64,000 nt of DNA from Chloroflexota bacterium. GTDB lineage: Bacteria > Chloroflexota > Dehalococcoidia > Lucifugimonadales > Lucifugimonadaceae. The DNA lies in NCBI GenBank assembly GCA_029262735.1, contig JAJCYY010000067.1, forward strand, positions 1-64,000, in the 5' to 3' direction. Positions within the stretch are counted from its first letter, which is position 1. Every line of letters begins with the position of its first letter. Of the stretch, positions 42,860 through 50,818 are shown piece after piece. The translations under genes were made by a program, and so were the position numbers. The notes beneath the pieces were generated by a model that saw only the letters and a program-made list of their open reading frames with translations, searched no databases and was not told the origin of the DNA.

Positions 42860-44939
42860 CGTGCACCAGCCTTTGTTTGACGTTCTCACTGAGGCTGCGT
42901 CCTGACTTCATCAGCTCCCGGTCGAGGCCCGTTGCGAGGTCGGCAACGGAGATTTTTCGGCGCTGGCGGCGTGCGAGGAAGATGCCGGACAGGACGGCGT
43001 ACTTGATCTGGGCGCCGGTCGCTTCGACGCTGTGCGCCAGCCGTTGAAGCCCGGTTTCAACGGACCTGACGTGGTCCTCGCCTGCAAGCTCACCAATTAC
43101 GCGGGACCAGATTTCGTATCTTTGAGCGGCGTCTGGTTCGCGGAATTCGAGGACGTGGCGTAGTCGCCGTATGAACGCATGGTCGATCTCAGATTTCTTG
43201 TTCGATGCCAGGATGGCGATGCCTTCGTAGTCTTCGATCGCCTGCAGCAGATAGTTGGTGTCGGTGTTGGCGAAGCGATCATGCGCGTCGTTCACTTCGG
43301 TGCGTTTGCCGAATAGAGCGTCCGCCTCATCGAACAGCAACACGATGTCCATGTGCGCGGCGGCGCTGAGGACTTGTTCGAGATTTTTCGAGCTCTCGCC
43401 GACCCACTTGCTGACGACCGACGACAGGTTGACGCGGTAGAGGTCCATGCCGAGTTCGTTGGCGATCACCTGCGTCGCCATTGTTTTTCCGGTGCCGCTC
43501 GGACCGGAAAACAGTGATAGAAGCCCGCGTCCCAGCGGAAAAAGCCTGCGTGCTTCCGGTTTCTCCCAGAACGCGGGCCGCTCACGGGCTTCGAAGATGA
43601 TGTCCTCTACGGCCGTGAGTAGAGAGTTGTGGATTACGAGATCGGAGAATCGGAAGGGTGTCTCGACCCTCTTTGCCAGGCTCCCGAGCCGATCTCGTCC
43701 GATTCGGCGGACGACGGCTGACGCCTCTTCGACGCTGGCTGGCATGTGGAGCGCGGTGCCGGCTATGTCTCCCGGCCAGTTGTTGTGACGCTGCACAAGC
43801 TGAACGAGATCGGGTGCCGGCCAGGACTGGCTCTCGGGAATCAGCGTTCTCCAGAGCGCTTTGCGGTCTTCGACATCCGGCACCGGCAGTTCGACGATGT
43901 GATCTGCAACGCCGGACACTGGTGGCAGGGTCTGGCCCGGCGCGCTGACGACGAACTGCAACGGAAGGTGCGTTTGGTCGGGCCACGGCCGGTTGACCAG
44001 GCGTTCTCCCTTCCAGACGAGCGCAGAGCCGCTCAGCATGGCAAAACGATTGGCTCGGACGCAGAACCGTATCCATGCGTTATCCGGGATTCGGTCTGAA
44101 GCGATGGCAACGGCTGGCATATCGAGCCTTGCCGCTATCTCGGCGGCAAATGTCGACCTGCCGCCGCCATCTCGGCCTGAGATGTTGATTCGCACCGGAA
44201 CTGAGGGGATCGAGGTGAGGGAAGAGCGGATTAGCCCTGTCACATCCGCCAGGGGCCAGCTTTCGGGGACTGTGCCGCCCTGAACGCGGGACGCGGCAGG
44301 CGAAAGCGATGGATCGAGGTGGTCGTCTCCGCTCAGCCATCCGGCGATCCACTCATCGATGACCAGGGCGTGCTCCTGTCCCGGCTCGGTCATCTCCTGT
44401 CGCACAAGCTGCCACTTCGCGATCGTTGACGACTCGAAGGAGACGGATCGACGGTGACCGTAGAGCCGGGCCACAAGCCCTGCTGTGAGATGCGCTTTGC
44501 CTGCGTGATCCTGGAGATACGCGACCACACGCGACAGCTTCGGCTGGCTACTGACTGCGTAGCAGGCTTCCAGCAGGTCGCGCTCGTGGGGGCTAAGTCC
44601 GAAGACGGCCGTTAGCCGGGCGAACCTCGACGCCGAGTCTGAATCCAACCGGGATTCGATGTCCTGAAGTTCGAGAACCTGCTCAATGAACTCGGCGGCT
44701 GCCCATCGAAGTTCACTTTCGAGCGTGTCACGGTTGTCGAGCAGTGTGTCGATCTCTGCGTGAGTGATCAGTCGCTCAGCACCGGTGTCGCCTTCCTGTG
44801 ACCACAGATTACGGAGCCAGTTTGCCCGGCGGCGGGAGACCAGATGGAACCGTTGCATGACGAGTTCGGCAGTGTCTACAGGAGTCACTCCTTTCAAGTC
44901 CGGGGAACTGGCCGGTGGGCGGTTTTGTACCTGTGTCAT
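42852..44939 (-). CDS. AAA+ ATPase of the eCIS (Afp15-like)
   Basis: 695 residues from ATG 44939 (ATGA overlap with the DUF4255 gene). The C-terminal AAA+ module is intact: Walker A GPSGTGKT at about 478-485, Walker B VLLFDEADALFG at about 535, sensor and Arg-finger region NKKSEIDHAFIRRLR. A degenerate first nucleotide-binding module sits at about 230-430 (GRDGGGRST). The N-terminal region is helical. Afp15-type ATPases are required for particle assembly in known eCIS; they are not the T6SS disassembly factor ClpV. Confidence 0.92.
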   Translation of the reverse strand: MTQVQNRPPASSPDLKGVTPVDTAELVMQRFHLVSRRRANWLRNLWSQEGDTGAERLITHAEIDTLLDNRDTLESELRWAAAEFIEQVLELQDIESRLDSDSASRFARLTAVFGLSPHERDLLEACYAVSSQPKLSRVVAYLQDHAGKAHLTAGLVARLYGHRRSVSFESSTIAKWQLVRQEMTEPGQEHALVIDEWIAGWLSGDDHLDPSLSPAASRVQGGTVPESWPLADVTGLIRSSLTSIPSVPVRINISGRDGGGRSTFAAEIAARLDMPAVAIASDRIPDNAWIRFCVRANRFAMLSGSALVWKGERLVNRPWPDQTHLPLQFVVSAPGQTLPPVSGVADHIVELPVPDVEDRKALWRTLIPESQSWPAPDLVQLVQRHNNWPGDIAGTALHMPASVEEASAVVRRIGRDRLGSLAKRVETPFRFSDLVIHNSLLTAVEDIIFEARERPAFWEKPEARRLFPLGRGLLSLFSGPSGTGKTMATQVIANELGMDLYRVNLSSVVSKWVGESSKNLEQVLSAAAHMDIVLLFDEADALFGKRTEVNDAHDRFANTDTNYLLQAIEDYEGIAILASNKKSEIDHAFIRRLRHVLEFREPDAAQRYEIWSRVIGELAGEDHVRSVETGLQRLAHSVEATGAQIKYAVLSGIFLARRQRRKISVADLATGLDRELMKSGRSLSENVKQRLVHGE

Positions 44940-46234
44940 GGAACCGTCACCCATTGCGGTGCTGACTCAGCGCCGTTGATGACTATGCGTATCTGCACGT
45001 CCTCGCCTGATGCGAGAGCGGCCGGTAGCCGCAGGTCCATGTTGTTCGGTCCTGAAATGCTGAATTCACCCGGATCCAGCGTTGCGTCTGAGTCGACAAC
45101 AAGCCGGTCAGCGCCAGCAAACACGGTGAGGTTTTCGGGCTCGAGATCGGCGTGCTGAAATATGTGACCTGTGACAGCCACGACACCGGTCGGTGTCGGC
45201 GCAGGGAGCGGGTCGATCTGCGGTGAGATCACAAATGGAATCTCGTTCGATGTGTTTGTGAAGTCGCGCGGAGACCCATCCGGCATTGTTCGAGTTCGAG
45301 CGACCCGCGCAGACGCTGCATACACACCTGGCAGGGCCGTTGCGCCGCTGATGTTGTCCTGCACCTCGACGGTGATCGATTCTTCTGTCGAAGATGCGGC
45401 AAGGGCCAGGTTCCAGGCAGGGTCAACGGGCGTCGGTGCCACAAATCCCGGTCCGCGCAGTAAGAGGTCGGTCGAATCACCGTGCAGTGCCGAGCCAGAA
45501 AAGACGACCTCCTCACCGGCGGCGGCCTGGGCCGGTCGCGCCTCAACGACCGTATCGTCGGTGGCGGCGGGCAACCGGAAGGTCAGGTCGTTTCTGCTAC
45601 CTGTCAGCCTGGGCGCGCCGTTTGCGAAGACGTGGACTCCGTATGTGAGGACACGACCCGGCAGGGTTCGCGGCTGCTCCGGTTCGAGTAGAGCGACCGA
45701 TACGCTGTAGTAGGCGGCAAGGCGGACCGGCGACGAGGCAGCGGACCAGATGTCGAACGATTCGTTACGTGCCACGGGGTTCATCGAGATACGGAACCGG
45801 TTGCCATCGCCGATGAGAGACGGCTCCATCACCGTGGTCCCGCCAACCTGGGTGGCATCGTCGATAACGGGATAGTCGTGCAGCGTCTTCATGCCGAGGC
45901 CCATCATCAACTGCTCACGAATTGCACCGGCTCCAGTGCCCGGCGGATCGTCGATATCGCTGTGTGCGACGAGCATGTAGTCGAGCGTTAGCGCCATCGG
46001 CGTTTGCCTGATGGGCACGCTGTCGCTACCGGGCTGCGGAAGGTTCTTGTACTGAGCATCCTCCGTCACGCGGTACAGGTAGAGCCCCAGCGTGTTATCG
46101 CCGGTTAGTTTGTCCGGCGGGTCCGGGCTCACGTTCAGGACGACTGCCGGATTCCAGGCTGAGGAGTTCGAGACGTGCTCGTCCAGCAGCCGCACGAGGG
46201 TTGAGGTGACGAGTGACATGTCGATCATTGCCAT
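44936..46234 (-). CDS. DUF4255 tail-terminator/cap protein of the eCIS (Afp16/Pvc16-like)
   Basis: 432 residues. The N-terminal about 190 residues match DUF4255/Pvc16 N: SLVTSTLVRLLDEHV, LGLYLYRVTEDAQYKN and QTPMALTLDYMLVAHSD. The remainder carries IPT/Ig-like beta domains (EEVVFSGSALHGDSTDLLLR). It should cap the distal end of sheath and tube and set particle length. It lies 2 bp after the disordered-protein gene and overlaps the ATPase gene by 4 bases. Confidence 0.9.
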   Translation of the reverse strand: MAMIDMSLVTSTLVRLLDEHVSNSSAWNPAVVLNVSPDPPDKLTGDNTLGLYLYRVTEDAQYKNLPQPGSDSVPIRQTPMALTLDYMLVAHSDIDDPPGTGAGAIREQLMMGLGMKTLHDYPVIDDATQVGGTTVMEPSLIGDGNRFRISMNPVARNESFDIWSAASSPVRLAAYYSVSVALLEPEQPRTLPGRVLTYGVHVFANGAPRLTGSRNDLTFRLPAATDDTVVEARPAQAAAGEEVVFSGSALHGDSTDLLLRGPGFVAPTPVDPAWNLALAASSTEESITVEVQDNISGATALPGVYAASARVARTRTMPDGSPRDFTNTSNEIPFVISPQIDPLPAPTPTGVVAVTGHIFQHADLEPENLTVFAGADRLVVDSDATLDPGEFSISGPNNMDLRLPAALASGEDVQIRIVINGAESAPQWVTVP

Positions 46235-46236
46235 GC

Positions 46237-47166
46237 CTACACCTGCCCCAGTCCGAAACTGTTGCGTGATCGCGCTGCTGACCTGCCGCGGGCAAGGCTC
46301 GATCGAGACGGAGCCTTCCGTCTGCGTGGGACTGGCTGCGGTTGCGGCTGCGGTGCCGGTGGTGTCAACTCAACGGTTATGGAGCCGATCGAAACGGTGT
46401 TCGATTCCTGGAGTGCGGCTGAGGCGGCGTTCTCGACAGGTCGTTCGAGACCGGAACCCGGCATCAGCAGCCGCGCAATGGTCTCCAGCGCAGGTTCTGA
46501 AGTGTCTGACGAGACGGAAGCCGGGATGCGCGGTGTTTGGTCTGAGTCGGAGTTCCGGGACCGGTCGATCTCCGATCTTGCATCGGGCTGCATCACGGGC
46601 CTGTCAATGCGACGGTTTTCGACTGCTGCGGGGTCTGCGGACCTGGAGCTATCGTCGCCCTGAATTACGAATTCCTGAATTTGTAAATCGTCTGACTGCC
46701 GGGCGGTTTCCCGAGCAGATGGAGTTGGTTCGACTGGCGTGGCCGTCATCTCGACGACGGTTACCTCGCGGTCGTCGGTGCCGGAAGATTTCGCCGTCTT
46801 TGCCGGCAAGTGCGAATTGAACTCTGGAGCTTCGGCCGATGCCGCCGGTTGGACGGTCGTTGGTTGCAGTGGCGATGTTTGTGCCGGTTTCGACTGTTCC
46901 GGTTCCCGAGGCATGAGATCACTGGTCCCGAGTTGGGAGCGAATAGCGTCAATCTCGGGGTGCGATTCAGCCGGAGATATCTGTAATGGCCGCACCCTGT
47001 CCGACTCAACATATTCACCGGGCAGTTCGGTGACGGTGTTCTCGAACGGATCGTCGAGCACACCGGTCGCTGACGTTTCGGCTCCGGTTGCCGGTTCGGA
47101 GAGGCCAGGGGTCTGGCGCACATCGGTGCGTGCCCTCTCCACCAGTCGTTCCAGGTACTTTGCCAT
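46237..47166 (-). CDS. Disordered eCIS operon protein
   Basis: 309 residues from ATG 47166 (another ATG lies 15 bases upstream). Only the first about 15 residues look helical (MAKYLERLVERARTDV); most of the protein is low complexity, rich in Pro, Ser, Glu, Gln and Asp. Near the C-terminus VSIGSITVEL precedes a PQPQPQPVPRRRK stretch and a very basic Ser/Arg tail. The IGxIxVxx pattern recurs in small eCIS proteins. The role is unknown; a flexible tether or an atypical length-determining factor is possible. No database family is recognised. Confidence 0.6.
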   Translation of the reverse strand: MAKYLERLVERARTDVRQTPGLSEPATGAETSATGVLDDPFENTVTELPGEYVESDRVRPLQISPAESHPEIDAIRSQLGTSDLMPREPEQSKPAQTSPLQPTTVQPAASAEAPEFNSHLPAKTAKSSGTDDREVTVVEMTATPVEPTPSARETARQSDDLQIQEFVIQGDDSSRSADPAAVENRRIDRPVMQPDARSEIDRSRNSDSDQTPRIPASVSSDTSEPALETIARLLMPGSGLERPVENAASAALQESNTVSIGSITVELTPPAPQPQPQPVPRRRKAPSRSSLARGRSAARSRNSFGLGQV

Positions 47167-47168
47167 CG

Positions 47169-47969
47169 TTACCCGTCCCATCCACGGGAAGCTGTTCCTG
47201 TAATGAGATCAACCGCAGTTTTGCGTTGTGATCGAGGCATCTCCATGATCTCGGTCCGGCTCCATGAATACGTTCTTGCCAGCAAATGAACCTCGTTCGC
47301 CAGGCTCTGCCGCTCCGTCACCAACGCGGTCAGCAGAAAATGCTGAAGATCGAAGTGCGCCTCCAGCACGTGACCACACTCCGGGCACCGGGCTTCGATA
47401 TTCAGCGAAGCGATCGGTGCAACCTGCTCCATAGCCGCCTGCACTTCATCACCAGCCTGGCGGGGATCGCCGCTTACGATGCACCGCCCCAGCAGCCATT
47501 CCAGTCCTTCCGGTCCAGGCTTTCCTATCAACGAGCACTCCTCATCGCCCGTCGGAAGCCGGAACCGTATCCCAGCTTCGGCCTCGAACACTCCGTCGCC
47601 CACCACCTTCACGTTGCTTTCGTCCACGGTTTTTTGCAGCCTCTCGAACAGTTCTGGAAGTTCGAAGTCGGTATCGAACCGTTCGTCGCAGTTTGAGCAC
47701 AGGACCACGCTATGAACTGACGAGCCGAACGACTGCGTGTAGACGGCTGCAAGCACAAGGTCTCGATCGGCAGCGGAAAGCATTGCCGCGTCACCGGGTC
47801 TGAAACTGGAACCGGGCGTCTCTACCAGCAGGGCGTCAATCAGGGCGATCACCGCCGTGGTGCCGGTGCTCGTCATCGATTCTTCATCGGTCCCGCGAAG
47901 TTCCCTTATCGCCAGCCAGTTGCTCGCGCGCGAATTTCGAAGGAGCACATGGTCTCTAGGTGCGACCAT
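47169..47969 (-). CDS. Zn-ribbon baseplate/tail-assembly protein of the eCIS
   Basis: 266 residues. Two CxxC pairs, CSNC (about 93-96) and CPEC (about 195-198), form a likely zinc ribbon. Other segments are SAADRDLVLAAVYTQSFG, FRLPTGDEECSLIG and LLARTYSWSRTEIMEMPRSQ; the last is reminiscent of T4-type baseplate or tail-assembly proteins. It sits 10 bp after the tube gene. A structural or assembly role is inferred from motif and position only. AGGA precedes the ATG. Confidence 0.65.
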   Translation of the reverse strand: MVAPRDHVLLRNSRASNWLAIRELRGTDEESMTSTGTTAVIALIDALLVETPGSSFRPGDAAMLSAADRDLVLAAVYTQSFGSSVHSVVLCSNCDERFDTDFELPELFERLQKTVDESNVKVVGDGVFEAEAGIRFRLPTGDEECSLIGKPGPEGLEWLLGRCIVSGDPRQAGDEVQAAMEQVAPIASLNIEARCPECGHVLEAHFDLQHFLLTALVTERQSLANEVHLLARTYSWSRTEIMEMPRSQRKTAVDLITGTASRGWDG

Positions 47970-47979
47970 TCAAGCGTCC

Positions 47980-48483
47980 TCATGATTCGGTTGGCTCTGT
48001 TACCGCGGTGTCCCGCTCCCAGCCCTCGTTCTGAACGGTCATGGACTCGATGGCAATGGCGTTGCCGTTCGCGTCCAGTTCAGGCAAGGCGGTGTATTCG
48101 GAGATCCAACAGCGGTAAATCTTGTACGCCTTGGCAACCTCGCCCTGCTCATTGAGGAGCTCAACGAGCAGGTCCTTGCGGAAGTTCTGGAGCGAAATTG
48201 CGCCATCACCTTCCGTGGTGTGGACAAGGTTCGCCCATGCTTCAAACTCCGGATCATGGGTGAGGCCGCGCTCCAGCGTTATCGGCTCATACTTCCATGT
48301 GCTCGGTGAGATGCGCGGAGTGCTCGGGTCACCCCCTTCGCGATGCTCAACGGGCTCCGTGGACTTCTTAAGCGCGCTGATCTTGCTGACTCCTGCCACC
48401 ACCTTGCCGTCCCACCTGATGCGGAACTTGAAGTTCTTGTACGGATCGAACCGGTGTGTGTTGACGACGAACTGTGTTGTCAT
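47980..48483 (-). CDS. Inner tube protein of the eCIS (gp19-like)
   Basis: 167 residues, T4 gp19/Hcp-like tube family. It opens with NTHRFDPYKNFKFRIRWDGK, the typical start of Afp1/Afp5-type tube proteins, followed by GVSKISALKKSTEPVEHREG and ITLERGLTHDPEFEAWANLV. It forms stacked hexamers that are expelled on contraction and carry cargo. Only one tube gene is present in the window, whereas Afp/PVC loci have two or more. Confidence 0.93.
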   Translation of the reverse strand: MTTQFVVNTHRFDPYKNFKFRIRWDGKVVAGVSKISALKKSTEPVEHREGGDPSTPRISPSTWKYEPITLERGLTHDPEFEAWANLVHTTEGDGAISLQNFRKDLLVELLNEQGEVAKAYKIYRCWISEYTALPELDANGNAIAIESMTVQNEGWERDTAVTEPTES

Positions 48484-48518
48484 TTCATGAACCTCTCTTC
48501 ATACCGAAACGAAGGCGA

Positions 48519-48542
48519 GTAGCCGGGCAAAAACCCGGCTAC
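48519..48542 (-). promoter_or_regulatory. Stem-loop between sheath and tube genes
   Basis: GTAGCCGGG (48519-48527) and CCCGGCTAC (48534-48542) form a perfect 9-bp stem with a 6-base loop in the 75-bp gap between sheath and tube genes. On the transcribed strand no U-run follows the stem, so partial attenuation or RNA protection, tuning sheath against downstream genes, is more likely than termination. Confidence 0.5.
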
Positions 48543-48558
48543 CGCCCGGCTTTCGGAC

Positions 48559-50130
48559 CTAGGACTGGCTCTCGGCGGTCTTCTGCTGCAGGTGCAGCAC
48601 GACGAATTCGGCAGGCTTCAATGGTGCGAAGCCGACCATGATGTTCACGATTCCGAGGTTGCGATCGGTCGCCGTTGTGGTCTCGGAATCACATTTCACG
48701 AAGTAGGCCTCACGCGGCGTCGAACCCTCGAACGCTCCCTTGCGGAACTGGCTCTGCATGAATGCGCCTACGTTGAGCCTGATCTGCGCCCAGAGCGGTT
48801 CGTCATTGGGTTCGAACACGACCCATTGCAGGCCGCGATAGAGGCTCTCCTCAAGGAAGAGCGCAAGCCTGCGCACCGGCAGATACTTCCACTCGGAGGC
48901 GTTCCTGTCCGAGCCGCGCATTGTGCGGCCGCCCCAGACAACGTTTCCTGCTCCGGGGAATGCCCTGAGACAGTTCACGCCTTCCACGTTCAGGGTCCCA
49001 TTCTCTGCGTCAGTGAGCATGTACTCCAGCCCCTGGACCGAGTTGAGGGAAGCCTCTTGTCCCGCCGGTGCTTTCCACACGCCCCGCTGCCCGTCGATTC
49101 TTGCGATCGTTCCCGCTATGGCCCCGCACGGAGCAAACTCCGTCTGCCTGAACTCCTGCAACGGGTCCGATGCCAGAACTCGTGGGAAGTAGATCGCTGC
49201 ATTTGCGGAGGCGGCCACGCGTAGCGAGCCGAGCCCGGTCGCACCCGTTCCGTCAATCCCAGTGCCGGTGTCGAGAACCTGGGCGGGCCGGTTCCATCCG
49301 ACCGGGGGATCGATGATGAGAACTGCACGTCTGTCGACGCAGTAGGTCATCGCTGCCGACCACGTTGCGGGTGCGATATCGGTAGAGGCGTCGATTGGCG
49401 GAATACACAGTAGATTGAACAGATCTGCGTGTTCCAGGGCATGTATGCCCGTTCTGTCTGCGGCCGATCCGGTGTAACTGCCCTGGTTCAGCGGATTGCC
49501 GTTTGCGCCAGCTGTGCCGACGGCGATTGATCCTGCAGCGGCAATGTCAGGTCGGGCAGTCGGGACGGTTCCGTCGACTCTGACCAGCAGCGATTCCTGT
49601 TCGAGGATTCGGGTAACGTGCCGACTGTGACCGACTGCCACAGATACGTTGCGGAAGGTCTCCCTCGCCACTTCGTCACCGGTCGTGGTGCCGTCTGTGG
49701 TTTCAACAACAGTCAGATTGAAGGAGTCGGCGGAGGTTGGCAGCGTGGGATCTGCCACCAGGTGATCGACTGAGATCACCAGGTTGTCGCCCCATTCCCC
49801 GTCGCTGGCTGCGACGAGATCGAGAGCATCCACACCGGCAGGCAGGCTGAACTCTGTCGCACTCGCGCCGTCAACCAATCGAACGACAAGCGCGTCTCGG
49901 CCGCCGTTCTGGAAGTAGTGCTGCACCGCGTAGCTCATCGTGCTGTCTTGCCACAGCCCGCCGAACTCACGTTCGTACTCGCCCCAGGAATGGATCATGA
50001 CTGGGAAATTGGTCCGGCCCCTGAGAGCCCGACCGAGGAAGGCAGTTATCGAGGTTCCAACACCTGCGATCGTCCTGACTCCGCTCGGCACTTCCTGGAT
50101 ATATACCCCGGGATAAGATGGGGTGACCAT
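48559..50130 (-). CDS. Contractile sheath protein of the eCIS
   Basis: 523 residues, phage tail sheath family. N-terminal YPGVYIQEVPSGVRTIAGVG and TSITAFLGRALRGRTNFPVM are diagnostic, as are the C-terminal RRLALFLEESLYRGLQWVVF and FVVLHLQQKTAE. A single sheath gene is present; Afp/PVC have three. AAGGAG lies 8 bases before the ATG. It is the first gene of the operon, divergent from the PEP carboxykinase gene across about 690 bp. Confidence 0.96.
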   Translation of the reverse strand: MVTPSYPGVYIQEVPSGVRTIAGVGTSITAFLGRALRGRTNFPVMIHSWGEYEREFGGLWQDSTMSYAVQHYFQNGGRDALVVRLVDGASATEFSLPAGVDALDLVAASDGEWGDNLVISVDHLVADPTLPTSADSFNLTVVETTDGTTTGDEVARETFRNVSVAVGHSRHVTRILEQESLLVRVDGTVPTARPDIAAAGSIAVGTAGANGNPLNQGSYTGSAADRTGIHALEHADLFNLLCIPPIDASTDIAPATWSAAMTYCVDRRAVLIIDPPVGWNRPAQVLDTGTGIDGTGATGLGSLRVAASANAAIYFPRVLASDPLQEFRQTEFAPCGAIAGTIARIDGQRGVWKAPAGQEASLNSVQGLEYMLTDAENGTLNVEGVNCLRAFPGAGNVVWGGRTMRGSDRNASEWKYLPVRRLALFLEESLYRGLQWVVFEPNDEPLWAQIRLNVGAFMQSQFRKGAFEGSTPREAYFVKCDSETTTATDRNLGIVNIMVGFAPLKPAEFVVLHLQQKTAESQS

Positions 50131-50818
50131 TTGTCACGCTCCTTTGTTCTTTGCGCTCCGGGCGCCTGACCGTCGTCAGGGACTCGAATGATTGCTGTTG
50201 ACCTGGTTGCGAAGACCTGCTCGCCGCTGATCTGGCTGCCACGGACGCATTTCGGAAAAATGGACCGAAATCCGGCGCGGAACTGACTGACGTTTTGCGG
50301 CGTTGCCCGGTGAAATCAGATGGCCAGGATTGAGCCACGAACGGCCTGTGCAACCAGTGCTTGCGCCGGTTGACATCTAGAGCCGGTCAGGCATTTACCC
50401 GGTCAGATCTCCCTCCCTTCGGTGGTCCCGTGTTGGATGAAGGAGAGGTTAGCCATACCCCACAATTTTGTTGGGCTTTTCTGCCGTGTAATTTCTCTCT
50501 GGTTCGACGCGCCGCACAGGTTCTGCCGGAATCGGTTTCTCGGGACTGGAAGGCTCTCCAATGACGCTCATATCTCGCCACCTGCCGGCCTGTTCGCAAA
50601 GTCCCGGAGACTGCGCTGAGAGCGGGGAAATAAACGGCTCCGCTCAGCCTGTGGCCTGTGCTCCCAGAAGTCCCACGCGCTGCTTTCGGGTCGTAATTCC
50701 GACCCCAAAGTGATAGCCGTTTTTACCTTCGCGAGAGATTGTCGTTCGAGTCGTTGGAATACGGGTGGGTCGGCGACACGAATTGCCTGGCACGCCTCTA
50801 GTGCGATCGGCGCGAAAT
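50131..50818. other. 688-bp divergent region upstream of the eCIS operon
   Basis: Should contain the eCIS promoter (minus) and the PEP carboxykinase promoter (plus). I found TTGACA on the plus strand at 50370-50375 without a convincing -10, and a weak bulged hairpin followed by CTTTTCT at about 50453-50477. No repeat of the dispersed families and no credible small gene were seen. Confidence 0.5.

Noticed and set aside
25333-50130. Prophage as an alternative explanation for the tail-like genes
   Set aside because: No terminase, portal, capsid, lysis or integrase genes, while an Afp15-type AAA+ ATPase, DUF4255 cap and DUF4157 are present.
25333-50130. Type VI secretion system
   Set aside because: No TssJ, TssL, TssM or ClpV; the sheath is a single phage-type protein, not TssB/TssC, and hub and spike are separate genes.
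50453-50477. Hairpin followed by CTTTTCT in the eCIS/carboxykinase intergenic region
   Set aside because: The stem needs a bulge and lies in a divergent region with no gene to terminate; not convincing.
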